Assembly (NCBI GenBank): GCA_019054805.1
Contig: JAHQIY010000007.1
Location: forward strand, 5,461,501 to 5,525,500
Length of the DNA: 64,000 nt
Reading direction: 5' to 3'
DNA from: Brachionus manjavacas
Taxonomy: Eukaryota > Rotifera > Eurotatoria > Ploima > Brachionidae
Part shown: positions 1 through 11,700 of the stretch, piece by piece
Position numbering within the stretch: the first letter of the stretch is position 1
Layout: every line of letters begins with the position of its first letter
Made by a program: the position numbers and the translations under genes
The notes under the pieces: generated by a model
What the model was told of the DNA's origin: nothing
The model's database searches: none
The model's input: the letters and a program-made list of their open reading frames with translations, nothing else

Positions 1-247
1 AATGAAAAAAAAGTGACTGATTAAATTTCAAATAAAAAATTTCAGATTACATTATTTTTAGAGCTTTAAAATCTAATTTTTTGACTTTTGAAAAATTACA
101 CTCAAAATAAATTTATGAGTCCATTTTAAATTTAAAAATAAAATTCAAACAAATTTACTGGTTCTATTTTAAGGTATCAGGTTTAATACAATAAAATAAT
201 GGAGAAAAGATATTCTTTTTCAATTTAACTAATTCTTGGGTACTTAC
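1..247 (-). other. Intron of the left-edge QSOX gene (partial)
   Basis: This is the beginning of the intron that follows exon 3 of the left-edge QSOX gene, with a GTAAGT donor read on the minus strand at 247-242. The expected next exon, which begins with the Y-F-P-G stretch in the sister gene, is not found here, so it lies beyond the left edge. Nothing else is seen. Confidence 0.7.
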
Positions 248-1394
248 TAAGGCTAAAGTACGAATCCATCTTCTTAGCGCGTAAAGTTCTTCACCTCGTA
301 TAATGCTCGAATGTGGAATTTCATTTCTGATCATTAAATGTAAACCAGTTTCCAAATCTTGCATACTCATTTTGGTCACATTATTAGTAACTTGCTCAGT
401 GTTTTTTGTAGTTGCAATTAACGCTTTGGTAGTGGTTGCTATTTTATGGTTCACATACGGAGCAGTTTGCATGTATTCCTTGATTAACGATCCAAGAATG
501 TCTCTAGTATTTTTGTTTTGCAAATTTAAATTTTTGTTGAGCAGTCGGTAAAAAATTCGACTATTTATATTTTCAATTACCAATAGACCAGGTATGGAGC
601 TATTGTCTATTTTTAAGCTTTTCATTAGCTCCCAATTTTCAGACCAACTTGTTCTCCGGACCACAAAATCATCCGAAAATTCCGAAAAATCCATAATTAT
701 CTTAAGATTTAATTTAATTTTAGAATTTTGTTTTCAAATTAACCTTTAAATAACTTTTTTTGCTATAAGAGCATCATCTTCGAGTATCAAAAAGGCAAAA
801 TTTTGTTTTTGGATCTGCTTGGGTGCAAAAATTTCGCTCAAATCCTGAGACCTACCAAAAAAATAAAAAAAAAAATGCAAAAAATTTTTTTTTTTACTTA
901 AAAGGCTTCAGGTTAGGCCATGAGGGTTTGTTCAAATTTTGGATCTCAGTTAAGAGGTCGCTGAGAAAACTTGACTTTTTGTCCGTATCAAAGTCTCTTC
1001 CGCCATGTAGTGGCGGATTGAAACGAGGCCGGACCGGAAAGAGCCTCACTGTCGGGTACATGTCTATTTCGAATTGAGCACAAACTGCCGAGTTAAGTGA
1101 ATCACCACAGTTCATGGCAGCAAATTTCACTACTTTTTGCCACGATTTTGCTTCATTGGCTAGCTTGATCCAAGCTGGAGCGTAGCGCTTACAGGTCCCG
1201 CACCAATGGGCATAAAATTCCACAAAATACATAACATCGCTTTTCGGATCAAACAACAGTTGCCTGTAGTTGTCATTATTTAGAATGGTGATGTGGTGTT
1301 TGTCAGCTTGGTACAGACCCGGATGAAAATTTTTGGCCTCAAGCTTGTAAATTTCTCCGACAAGCAAAAGAATAACAAATTGTATACTCATCAT
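248..1394 (-). CDS. QSOX1-like: Quiescin sulfhydryl oxidase, N-terminal part (QSOX copy a, partial)
   Basis: Three exons read on the minus strand: 1394-898, 851-755 and 700-248, joined through AA|GT..AG introns of 46 and 54 bases. They give 349 residues, after which the gene leaves the window. QSOX enzymes make disulfides in secreted proteins in the Golgi and outside the cell, passing electrons from a thioredoxin domain to an ERV/FAD domain. Visible here are a signal peptide (about residues 1-20), a thioredoxin domain with the redox pair C65-G-T-C68 inside FVEFYAHWCGTC, a second redox-inactive thioredoxin-like region, and the start of the helical region with the family phrase MQDLETGLHLMIRNEI. 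The FAD-binding domain is off the left edge. CGTC replaces the usual CGHC. The start is the first of two adjacent ATGs. The gene is head-to-head with SRPRA. Confidence 0.9.
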
Positions 1395-1694
1395 AATTGA
1401 AGAATAATGTATTTTTCAACCAGAATTTATAAGCTAAAATTTATAAACTAAACAAATGCAAAAGAAAAGTTTTTTTTGATTTTTAGGCTTAAAATTTGCA
1501 CTTTTGAAAATTTATTATTTTTCTTTCTAATAAACATTTATAGTCACATATAGAAATTATTTCTGTCAGTATTTTACTTTCACTTATTTGGTAAATAAAA
1601 ATGATGACGTTTTAGTCAAAATCGACAAAAATTTCTAAATAAAATTTGAATACTTTTAGAAAAATTTATCTGATTCGGAGTTTTTTAGATTAAA
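1395..1694. promoter_or_regulatory. Shared divergent promoter of QSOX copy a and SRPRA
   Basis: Only 300 bases separate the two start codons, which point away from each other, so this interval must hold both 5' UTRs and probably a bidirectional promoter. It is AT-rich with no clear TATA box. It contains TGATGACGT at 1602-1610, a CRE/ATF-type ACGT core similar to unfolded-protein-response sites. A pyrimidine-rich TTTTTTAG lies 6 bases before the SRPRA ATG and resembles a splice acceptor. The promoter role is inferred from gene geometry; motif functions are untested. Confidence 0.5.
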
Positions 1695-4675
1695 ATGTTG
1701 GACTTATTTACAATATTCAGCAAGAGCGGCATTGTTTTGTGGTATTTTCAGGGCACTAGTGGCCTGTTCACCAACACTGTCAATGAGCTAATCAAGAGCG
1801 TGATACTTCAAGAGCGTGCAGTGCAGTCTGCGTGGAACCATAATACTCTATCATTGCAGTACAAGTTGGACAATGAGTTTGAACTAGTGTTCGTGGTGGC
1901 CTATCAGAACATCCTCAAGCTGACCTATGTTGATAAATTTTTGTCTGAAATTCAGCTTCGCTTCCGCGACAAGTACAAACAAGCCATTCAAAGTTGCCAA
2001 TTTGGAAGCAATTTTGAGGACTTCAAGCAAGATTTTGATGAAATATTGGAATGTTGTGAAAGAGAGGCCGAGCAAGAGGCTCAAGTGCAGCGAAAACCGA
2101 GAAAATATGAAGAATCTGAGAAGTCGACGCGAACAGTTGCGTCAATGATGGAAACAAAGAAAACTTTTCTCGGAAATCTAATTCAATCAGCCACTGGATC
2201 GGACAAACCGAAGTCAGTGGAGGTCGAAAATTTATCCCCTGATTTGGTCGAGAATGTTGAAAGCAAAAAGGTGAACAGTCCTGGTCCCAGACAAATGAGG
2301 AGATACGAGCCTAAATCGTAAATTTAATTTTCAAATTTTGTATCAGTTTAAAGCCAGTATAGGGTTGTTTTTTTTTAATTCTAAGGCAATTTTAAAATTG
2401 TCATTGTTTATAAAAAAAATTAGTCTAGATCAAAACTATTTAGTGATTATGTGATCATCAAATTTTTTTAATTATTTTTTAAAAATTTAAAAAAATGGTC
2501 TTATTGATTTGCTAAAAAAAATAACAAAAGTTAATTTTTTAAAAATCTTTTATTTTGGGTCTTTTAAAGAAGCTTATTTAAAGACAGGAATCGAAAGACC
2601 TGCAATAAGGTCGGTTTAGAAAACTGAACATGTACTTTGATCTTGCATTAAAAAATTAAAATTAAAATTAAAAATCAATAAGAATTAATATATTTCAAAT
2701 CGTAATTATACCCAAAATTTTGAAATTTTAGACTTGTAATTTAATGTTTAATTTACATTTTTTGATGCAGAATCAATTTAGATTTTCGGTCTTAATCAAC
2801 TAAAAAGTATCAGAGTTGTTTAAAAGTCACTTTTTTTTTTCTTAATTTAAGTATGGACTTGGACTCAAATTTAGGACTTTTAAACAACTCTGAAAAATAG
2901 CCAACGCAAGGGTAATAAAAGCGTATTTGTGCTTTTGAATATTAACAAAAAAAAATATTAAATATGACAAGATTTTTTTACTAAGAGAACCCTTTTTAAC
3001 CTGAATAAATAAAATACAAAATTTTTGTCAGCTAAAAAAGCTTTCTCCAGATTATTTTTTAAAAAAATTTTTTTTAAGATTTAGTAATTTTACATTATTT
3101 AGAAAAAAATAAATTTTCATTACAACTTCATATTAATCTTAAAATTGAAATTATATTTTAATCAATTCAATAAATATGATCAACAAGGTGAAAAATGTTT
3201 GAAGCCCTTGCCATTTACAAGTAAAAAAAACTGAAAAAAATTGTAATTGTTCAAAAAATTATTTTGAACTAGATTTTTAATTATTAAATAAAATAATTAC
3301 TTTTGACCCCACAAAAAAATAAGATCCCATTTTTTTTTAAACGTTTTTAAAAATAAAATTTATTTAGAAAAAAAAATCCAGCGTCGCCTCAAACAAAAGG
3401 AAAAGGAAAAGAGCCAAAAAAATGGGATGATAGTGTTGATGTCAATTGTTTGGACTATAGCGAGCAGAACAAGTCATGTGAAGATTTGGTTAATAGCCAA
3501 TATGCATCCAAAAATGACATTGGAACTCTGGCTGGTAGTCTGAAGCCGATTGAAGTTGATTATAATGAAAGCGATGATATAATTGATGAAAATAAGAATA
3601 AGTCCAATAAAGTGTCAAAACAAAATGGCACAAAACAGGCTGGGTTGTTTGGTTCATTGAAAAATATGATCGGTGGTAAGGTAATGACCAAAGAGACTAT
3701 TGAGCCAATAATGGAAAAAATGCATGATCATTTAGTTGGTAATAAAAATTTCAGAATAATAAAATTCAAAAGTATAATTGAGTTAACAATTTTGAAGCTA
3801 AAAATGTAGCAGCAGAAATTTCTGGCAAAATTTGTGAAAATGTGGCGCAGAATTTGGAAGGCAAGCATTTTAGCAATTTTCAATTTGCCACAAGCATTAT
3901 AAAGCAAGCATTGCACGAGTCAATGGTACAAATTTTGACGCCGAAGCGTCGAGTTGACATTCTCAGAGATGTGCTGGAGACTCAGCGGCAAAAACGGCCG
4001 TATGTAATTGTGTTTTGTGGTGTGAATGGCGTTGGCAAATCGACCAACTTGGCCAAAATTACTTTTTGGCTAATAGAGAACAATTTTAAAATATTAATAG
4101 CTGCATGTGACACATTCCGTTCTGGCGCTGTCGAACAATTAAAGACTCATATGAGACATTTGAACGCGCTGCATCCGCCTGAGAATCATGCAGGAAACAC
4201 AATGGTTGAGCTGTTCGAGCAGGGTTATGGTAAAGACCCCGCTGCCATAGCACATGATGCCATCAGCTATGCCAAAGATATTCACAGAGATGTGGTTTTG
4301 GTTGACACTGCGGGAAGGATGCAAGACAATGAGCCTTTAATGAAAGCCCTGGCAAAATTGATCAATGTAAATAATCCAGATTTGGTTTTGTTTGTTGGCG
4401 AAGCGCTGGTAGGCAATGAGGCAGTTGACCAAGTTAAAAAATTCAATCAAGCTTTGATTGATAACAGTCCCATTAAAAGTACCAATCCCGATCTGGTAAG
4501 AACTATTGATGGAATTGTGCTGACCAAATTTGACACTATTGATGACAAAGTTGGTGCTGCCATTTCGATGACTTATACCACTGGTCAGCCGATTGTATTT
4601 GTTGGAACTGGACAAACTTATGCAGATCTTAAAAGCTTAAATGCAGAATCAGTGGTCAAATCGCTATTGAAATGA
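1695..4675 (+). CDS. SRPRA: Signal recognition particle receptor subunit alpha
   Basis: Three exons, 1695-2317, 3368-3738 and 3798-4675, sum to 1872 nt and encode 623 residues, close to the roughly 640 of vertebrate SRPRA. SRPRA docks ribosome-SRP complexes at the ER membrane through its paired GTPases. The N-terminus ([20 protein letters not shown]) is the SRX domain that binds the beta subunit. A charged linker follows, then the NG GTPase: P-loop GVNGVGKST at 406-414, DTAGR at 501-505, TKFD at 574-577 and the closing GTGQTYADL. All expected GTPase motifs are intact. The first intron (2318-3367) is long and holds a small inverted-repeat element. It is divergent from one QSOX gene and upstream of another. 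An AATAAA lies about 35 bases after the stop. Confidence 0.97.
2811..2892. mobile_element. Short hAT-like MITE in SRPRA intron 1
   Basis: An 82-bp unit bounded by inverted CAGAGTTGTTTAAAAGTC and GACTTTTAAACAACTCTG (18 bp, perfect). The same right end closes a larger element at 7035-7623. The CAGAG terminus resembles hAT superfamily ends; the flanking 8-mers (AAAAGTAT and AAAAATAG) match only partly, so a target duplication is not proven. It has no coding capacity. Confidence 0.6.
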
Positions 4676-4818
4676 TTATTTTTTCAACTTTTATGACTCG
4701 ATATTTTAAAATAAATTTTAGTATTTTTTGCTTTATTATTAAATATTTCAAATTTTAAAGAATTAAAAATCAAAAAAAAAAGCTAAATTTTCTCTTTTTA
4801 ATTTTTTAATTATTTTAA

Positions 4819-5475
4819 AGTTCACGAAATTCAAAACTTTGGTGCTATCTGAATTCTTTATTTTTGACTCAAAATTCGTAATCTACGCCCTCGAAAACCC
4901 CGTAAAAATTTTTTTTAGGTGGGGGCTAGAAAAAAATTTTTTACACCCAGGGTTCCAAAAATAGCAAACCCTTTAAAAAGTGGTTGTTCTTTAATACTCA
5001 TATATCTTTCGTTCGTTATCGTTCTTTAATATTAAATATACTAAAAAAGTATATATATTATGAAAGAGCATAAAAATCTCTACATACTAATGTAATTTAG
5101 AAAAAAAAAAAAAAAAGTGGGCTTATAATCGATCCCTCGGAGGAGATACGATTTAAACCAGAAAAAAACACATTTTTTTCCTTTTTTAGCCAACAAAAAC
5201 CGCCACACTTTTTTTTTCCTTTCTAAAAAAAAAAAGAAATGTATAGCATGTAGAGAATTTTATGCTCTTTCATAATATATATACTTTTTTAGTATATTTA
5301 AGTTTAATCTTTGAGATTTTGAGTCTTAAAGAACAACCACTTTTTAAAGGGTTTGCTATTTTTGGAACCCTGGGTGTATAAAATTTTTTACGGGGTTTTC
5401 GAGGGCGTAGATTACGAATTTTGAGTCAAAAATAAAGAATTCAGATAGCACTTAAAGTTTTGAATTTCGTGAACT
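4819..5475. mobile_element. Foldback MITE, Harbinger-like, full length
   Basis: A 657-bp element whose two halves are inverted copies of each other, starting AGTTCACGAAATTCAAAACT and ending in the reverse complement. TAA directly flanks both ends (4816-4818 and 5476-5478), fitting the 3-bp TWA duplications of PIF/Harbinger transposons. The arms run about 270 bases around a centre of about 130 bases containing an A-run and the GGAGGAGATACG segment. A left-truncated, nearly identical copy lies at 57365-57764. There is no ORF. The superfamily is inferred only from duplication length. Confidence 0.75.
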
Positions 5476-6739
5476 TAAAAGTCCAAATTTTTTTTCGCTT
5501 ATCTCTCACATACTTTTATAACCAGAGTGAAAACTGCTTGCTGTTTCGGCTCTGGCTTAACAAATTACCTAAAAATCTTTCCTTAGAATGGACCTCACTC
5601 CATACATAGACAATGAGAAAAGAACTGAATAGTAAAACCAGAAAGAACTTCTTTAAAAAAGGAACAGAACCAAAGTTAACTAACTAAGAGAAATATGATT
5701 TATAAAGAACCATGAAGAACCATAAATTTATAAAAGATTTTTATAGTTTTAGTAAAAATAGCTTTTTTTTTTTTTAATTTTGGGAAATTGGACTTTTTTA
5801 AAGAGCACCAAAAAGAACCATAGAGTTCACTGTCTATAAGTAATTCATTTCACTAGAAACAAGAAAGAAAAGAAAAGAGATCATCTAAATGTATAAAATT
5901 GTCAATGGCCATGAAAAAGTAAACCTTCACCAAAAGACTTTAATCAGGAATTCAATTGGTATATACGCTCTGGCTCCCTCAACTAGAAGGCATAGCAAAA
6001 GAATTAGATCACAAAGTTTACAGCAAAAGAAATAAATGACTTTCACATCTCTGTCAACGCCAGAGCGACAGGTTTGTGTAACAAACATAAGTCTTCCAAA
6101 CATGAGTGTCAGACAAGATAAGAATCATAAAATATAAAAAAATTCAAAGTTTCAATTCAAAATTTAAATTAGACAAGTGGCTAGCAAGCAAGCATTCCAA
6201 AAGAGCCTAACTGAATACAACTTTTTAGATATTGAACTATTTATTTATCAAAACAGACATCTATTCATTCCTCGTCTACCTGTGTAAATCTAAGAAGTAG
6301 TCTTAATGGTATAGCCGTACGATACCACGCTACAGCTTGTGGATAAAACCCACGCAGTCTACTATTTAAACTTTAAAATAAAAAAAGACTTTATGCTTTT
6401 AATCATACTTATTTTCATTAAATCTTACTTATTTAAATTACTTGTTTTTTTTTTTAGAAAATTAATTGAAATTTAAGTTATTTTAAATGTTTTAAATTTG
6501 TTTTAATTTAATTTTTTTGTTTTAAAAAAATTTCAGTCCATTGAGTGTTATAAAACATTTTATTAAAATAAAGATTTGTGGAACAAATTTTCTTAGCATC
6601 AAACATTTAAATCGAAAAATCCATCTTAAAAATCTTATAAACGTTATTTAGCATTTGCTAAAGCATTCGACTGGTCTATTAAAAATAGATTTAATTAAGA
6701 TTTGATGGTAAAATATCAATTTAGAAAAATTCATTTCTT
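5476..6739. other. Intergenic, no gene seen
   Basis: AT-rich sequence of mixed complexity without a supportable gene. A phrase at about 5672-5695 (AAAGTTAACTAACTAAGAG) resembles one at 35994 beside a LINE 3' end, so part may be decayed retrotransposon tail. A small inverted repeat TGGTAT..ATACCA lies at about 6308-6328. Confidence 0.4.
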
Positions 6740-6880
6740 TCATATTGTTCTCAAGGAGTTTTTTTTGGGAGAAGCTTTATCAAGCTGGAAACGTCTCGGA
6801 ATTGGCGTGCCTCAAAGATCCTTTTTGGGCTCATTTTTCTCTGTCATTTTTATAAACGACCTACCAGACTAGTGTTGGAT
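6740..6880 (+). mobile_element. Decayed non-LTR retrotransposon, RT fragment
   Basis: One frame reads G-V-P-Q-R-S-F-L-G-S-F-F-S-V-I-F-I-N-D-L-P-D, the conserved block of LINE reverse transcriptases just before the catalytic FADD motif. The frame stops immediately after and flanks are unrecognisable, so this is a dead fragment. Confidence 0.7.
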
Positions 6881-7034
6881 GCGGTCAGGTTTTTCGCGGT
6901 TGTTGGACCATTTATTAATATGAATTTTTTCGGGTGGGTTTAAAATTTAATAAAACAATTTTTTTTTTAAATAATTTATTAAAATAAATTTTTAAATATC
7001 CTTCATAAAAAAAATTTGATTTATTTTATTCTTT

Positions 7035-7623
7035 CAGAGTTTTAAGAAAGTCACAAATCTCAAGTCTCAAGTCCGGACTTTTTTTTTTCAAAAGTCCGAG
7101 TCAAAGACTTTTATTTATTTTTTTTCACGATGAATAAAATGACTAGAAAAATTCTTTGGGTATTTTAAAAAAATAAATTGTCTTAATCTTGATGACTCGA
7201 CGTTCCGAGATTCCAAAGTCAATTTTTTATCCGGTTTTAAAAATTATTCAAATAAATTTTCCTGTTTTTACATGAAGAGTAATTATTCAGAAACCGAAGA
7301 TCACGAAAATTTTCGCCTAATTCTCAACTATAATCAAAACATTTTTCCAGTCATTTTTATTGCTTAACATGATCGCGAGATTTTTTTTTTTGCGTTCAAT
7401 GTATGTGAAGGGAAAAATGAAATTTATTCCGTTCCTGGAAATGATATTTTTGCGGTCCCAAGTGGTTATAATGGAAGCCAAGCGAGTGTTGGACTTTTTT
7501 AAAAAAAAATAAAAAAAAAGTCGGGACTTGGATTTTTTTTGATGACTTGTTTAATTAATTTTTAATTATTTAATTAAATAATTTTATTAATTTTTAATAA
7601 TTTGGGACTTTTAAACAACTCTG
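7035..7623. mobile_element. Non-autonomous hAT-like element
   Basis: About 590 bp. The right end is identical to the 82-bp MITE in SRPRA intron 1 (GACTTTTAAACAACTCTG) and the left end, CAGAGTTTTAAGAAAGTC, is a diverged inverted match. Subterminal AAGTC/GACTT repeats occur at both ends, a common hAT design. The outer 8-mers TATTCTTT and TATTCAAT share their first five bases, a possible worn target duplication. No transposase is visible. Confidence 0.55.
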
Positions 7624-7689
7624 TATTCAATAAAATTCAAGGTATGGTAAATTTGCAGAGTTTGGTAAAAACTCTAAATCATGCACTTC

Positions 7690-7800
7690 TGGAATCATCG
7701 TTGATGCTTATCGTTGTCTTTCTCATTTATGTCTTTTTTTGGAGACCATAAACTGAGAGCATACTCCAGGTGCGGTCTAACCATTGAGCAATACAATAAT
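7690..7800 (-). mobile_element. Decayed LINE fragment, RT C-terminus
   Basis: Read on the minus strand, one frame gives Y-C-S-M-V-R-P-H-L-E-Y-A-L-S-L-W-S-P-K, matching the C-terminal thumb region of CR1/Jockey-type reverse transcriptases (consensus like S-x-V-R-P-x-L-E-Y). It is a fragment of a different LINE type from the near-intact copies at 50-51 and 61-64 kb. Confidence 0.65.
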
Positions 7801-8305
7801 TTGCAGTCTCGCAAGGATACTTAAATGTCTTCTTAAATATTTTTCATTTTACATTTTATTTGATTGCTAAAAAGTGTTTTAAAATTGGAAATAATAATCA
7901 TAGCTTAAATTTCTTATTACTTATTTAATTCTACTTAAGCTTTTGAATTTTTTTTCTAATTTAATTTTATTTAATTATTTTTTGATTTATATTTTAAATT
8001 TTTATTCAGCTTTAGCTCTGGACAAATAAAAAAATATATAAATATCTTAATTTAGCCAATTTTTAACAATTAATTTTTTTCAAAAATTTTTATCATCAAT
8101 TTTTGTAATACGAAAAGTCACTCATGGACAAAAAAATTTGCCAATTTTTTGGTTTTTGTCTAAAATTTGGAAAATAAAAAAGCGCTCAAATGAATGTGAT
8201 GCATGCAAATATTTGATTCACTTGGATTTTAAGTTATCACCCTAAAGTGAGTTTTACTAGAAGCATAACAATTAAGTAAATATAATATATTGTTTGACTT
8301 TTATT
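7801..8305. other. AT-rich spacer
   Basis: Low-complexity AT-rich DNA between the LINE fragment and the small minus-strand frame. No gene, repeat or motif that I can support. Confidence 0.4.
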
Positions 8306-8470
8306 TCAGTTTAATAATTTTTTTAATTTTACAATGTTAAACATTCCCGCTCCCGCGATAGATAAAGCTCCTATTGCAGGCAGATGCGAATAAGAAGAAG
8401 GCATTCCAATGATATTGAAGATTTGTCGCTGAAAAGGAGGCAGTTTTTGAACAATAATAGAAATTAAAAA
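8306..8470 (-). other. Short unidentified open frame, possible exon or remnant
   Basis: A minus-strand open frame of about 54 codons between stops, with an internal ATG at 8404 giving 32 residues. Its composition is unlike the AT-rich surroundings: it reads LPPFQRQIFNIIGMPSSY followed by SHLPAIGALSIAGAGMFNIV, then KLKK. The glycine/alanine-rich hydrophobic stretch looks like a transmembrane helix ending in lysines. An AG precedes the frame, so it could be a terminal exon. I do not recognise the protein, and it sits only about 250 bases upstream of QSOX copy b. Confidence 0.3.
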
Positions 8471-8724
8471 CTACATTATTGCTTTCTCTTTAATTAAATA
8501 CCATCAAATTAAAAAAAATTGATATTTAATCTTTTGTATTTAAAATTAAAAAAAATAAATTTCCACGTATTCCTAAAACAAATTTTTTATGATGACAAAA
8601 ATCTTATTAAATGCGAAGAATCGAATTTGAATAAATTATCTAAAATCTCAAAAATTAGCATTAAATTTTTAAAATTAAATTCTTATTTATTTAGAATAGC
8701 TTTTATTTATTAAAATTGTGGATT

Positions 8725-11700
8725 ATGATTTTTTTCTTTTTTTTTCTCATCTTTTTTCCCACATTGTTGGCATATAACAAACTACCTGATGGATCTGCCT
8801 CTTTGTACCAACCAGGACAAGACAACGTAGAGCTTTTAAACTCGGATAATATAAAATCAACTGTTTTCGGTTCCAACAAAGCGTGGTTTGTAGAATTTTA
8901 CTCGCACTGGTGTGGTGCATGTCAACGTTTTTCAGCTCATTGGAAAGATTTGGCACAGAAGACAAAGCCATGGCATTCTAGAGTGATAAATATTGCAGCA
9001 ATTAATTGTGCCGACCCAAAGAATGATAATGTTTGTAGGGAATTCAATATCGAGTATTATCCAACTTTGAGATTGTTTCCTCCTAATGCCGATTTTCAAA
9101 ATCCCGATCATGATTCTAAATTAATCAACAACAGGGACGACTTGGAAAATAAAATTATCGAATTCCTGGATCAAGTAAACCCAGTCCCTCCAGAATGGCC
9201 TATTTTTAAAGAATATACGTAAAAAAATTAAAAAGATTTGAAAAATTTTATAAAAAAATATTTTTTAGGTCGAAAAGACTCGATACAATTTTTTTGGATA
9301 ACAAGGATGCAAAGCACGGGTTTTTAGTGTTCGAAGACATAAAATCAATCATGGGCAAACAACTAATGCTGGATTTTTCGGACAGAACTGATTTGGTCAT
9401 AAGACGCGCTACACCTGAATCAAATTCTTTTTTAATGGAAAAATTCCAAATTGAAAAAAGAAAATTACCTGTGGTTTATTTAATTTTTAATTCCAAAGGA
9501 TCCATGAAAAAGCATGTCGAATTTTCGGAAAATTTTGTATCAAAAAATTTAGATGGTGGTCAAGATGCAAGAACCAGATATAAAATTCTGATTAATGAGT
9601 TTAAAAAAAAAGGAAATCAGAATGAAGATTTAGCCCAGGAGGAGGAATTGAGAGGAAATGAGGAAAACTCTTCAAATAACAAAAGTATTTTTAATCAAAA
9701 TAAAGTGTATATGCAAGATTTGGAATCGGGTTTGAATATGATTCTGAGATTTGAGGTACCAAGATCAAAACTAATAAATGGTGAGAAAAAAGTTGCTCTA
9801 AATAAATGGATTAAAGCTCTAGTTAAAGTAAGTGTCTTAAACAAATACAATTAAAAATTTATTAAAAATTTATTTATTATGGAGAAAATAAATTCAAAAT
9901 AATATGAATTTCTTTGACATTTTTGAAAACGAAAATTATATTGAACCTGTAATGAGATAAACAATTTAATTTTCAAATGCTTAATAATTAACTGTTTCGT
10001 TTTATTTATTAACAATAGAGATTTTGACAAAAGATTATATTCATTATTTATACATTAATAAATATATATAGAAAATCAGACGGAAAATAAATTTTTCATT
10101 AGTTTTATTTTCGAATTAATAAAAAACACCTTTTAAGATTACTTAATAGATATTGGAAAAGAAATATTAAAAACAAAAAAGATTTTAGAAAAACACAATT
10201 TTCCTTTAATTCAGATAAGATTATTATTTTACAAGATTTTTTTTGTACCAATTTTACCTTTTAAAATATTTTTTTTTTAATAAGTTTTTTGGAACTCTTG
10301 TAGGCTAATTGTAGCAATACAATTCACAACAGTGTTTTGTAAGTTTTAAAGATAAAAAAATTATATTATTTTTTAATTGGAATTTTTAAATAACTTTTTT
10401 TCTTTAAAACTTATTTTTAAATAATAAATATTTGATATGATTTATTAAATTGAAAAAATAATTTGAGAATTGACTAAATTGTCAAAAATCATCTTTATTT
10501 AAATATTTTGAATTTTTGGTCTTTAAATTTTTTATTAGTAATATATTAAACCTTTTAATATAGAATATGAGAAGCTAAAATCAAACAAATATTTTTTAAT
10601 AATATTTTGACTGTCAGGATATAGTTGAAATGATGTAAATTTTTTACTTGTAAATAATTTCATAAAAAAAATTTAAAATGGACTCGGAAAATTTATTTAA
10701 TATTTTTCTAAAATCCAAAAATTAGATTTTAAAGCACTAATTAAATGAAATCCGCAATTTAATTTTTTTATCATATATTTAAAAATTAATTTATTTATTC
10801 GTTTTCACCTTTTTAACATTCTACGATAAAATAATATAACATTTTGAAAATTCTTATAAATTTTGATGGTTAAGGTAAAGAAAAATAATAAATTAAGAAT
10901 TTTTTAAAATGAATTTTCAAAAATTTTATTTTCATTAATTCATTTAATTTGATTTTCAACAAAATTACTATTTAATTTATAGTAATTTACCTTTAATAAT
11001 TTTTTTGCTTAGTCAAGCTGTTTATTTCTTTTCTCGAATTCTTTAGATCAGTGAGCATTTTGGAAGAAATTAACTGAGATTTTTTAAGTTGATCTTTAAG
11101 ACTTTTGTTCTGTTCAGTTACTTGGTTGCATTTAGATTTAACAGCTTCTAATTGATCATTTGAAGAAACTAATTCTTGTTCTAATTGAATTTTGTATTCA
11201 TTTAAAATTTGATTTTCAGTATTTAACTGTTTGACAAGTAAATGTTGTTTGTAAATTATTTTTTCTTTTTGGTCAGTGAGTCTACTCTCATATGATTGTC
11301 TTTGTTCCTTTATTTTATCCAAAATCGATGAAGATCCCTTCATATTTTGAAATTTATCTTTTTTGAGTTTGTCCAGCAATTTTTTCTTTTTTCTCTCCAA
11401 TTCACAGCACTGATTGATAGAATCAGATGGTAGGGTTTTCAAAGATGAGTTGTGTTCCATTTTCTTTTGTTTGTCTCCTTTTCCAAGTTTCCAAAATTAG
11501 ATGCCATTGTGCCAGGCAAGAATTTTTGTTTAAATAGTTAATATTCTAGTTTCAAACATTCCAATCAATCAAATCTAATCAATCAATTTTGAACAGTTAA
11601 AAAATTAACATGACACTTTTAGTCAATTATTAAATGCTTAATTAATTTAAATTTAGTATTTTCCGGGCAGAAAAGAGGTGAGAAATTATTTGACCAACTT

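Noticed and set aside
4337-4615. Minus-strand frame opposite the SRPRA GTPase exon
   Set aside because: Antisense to a strongly conserved coding exon; no independent evidence.
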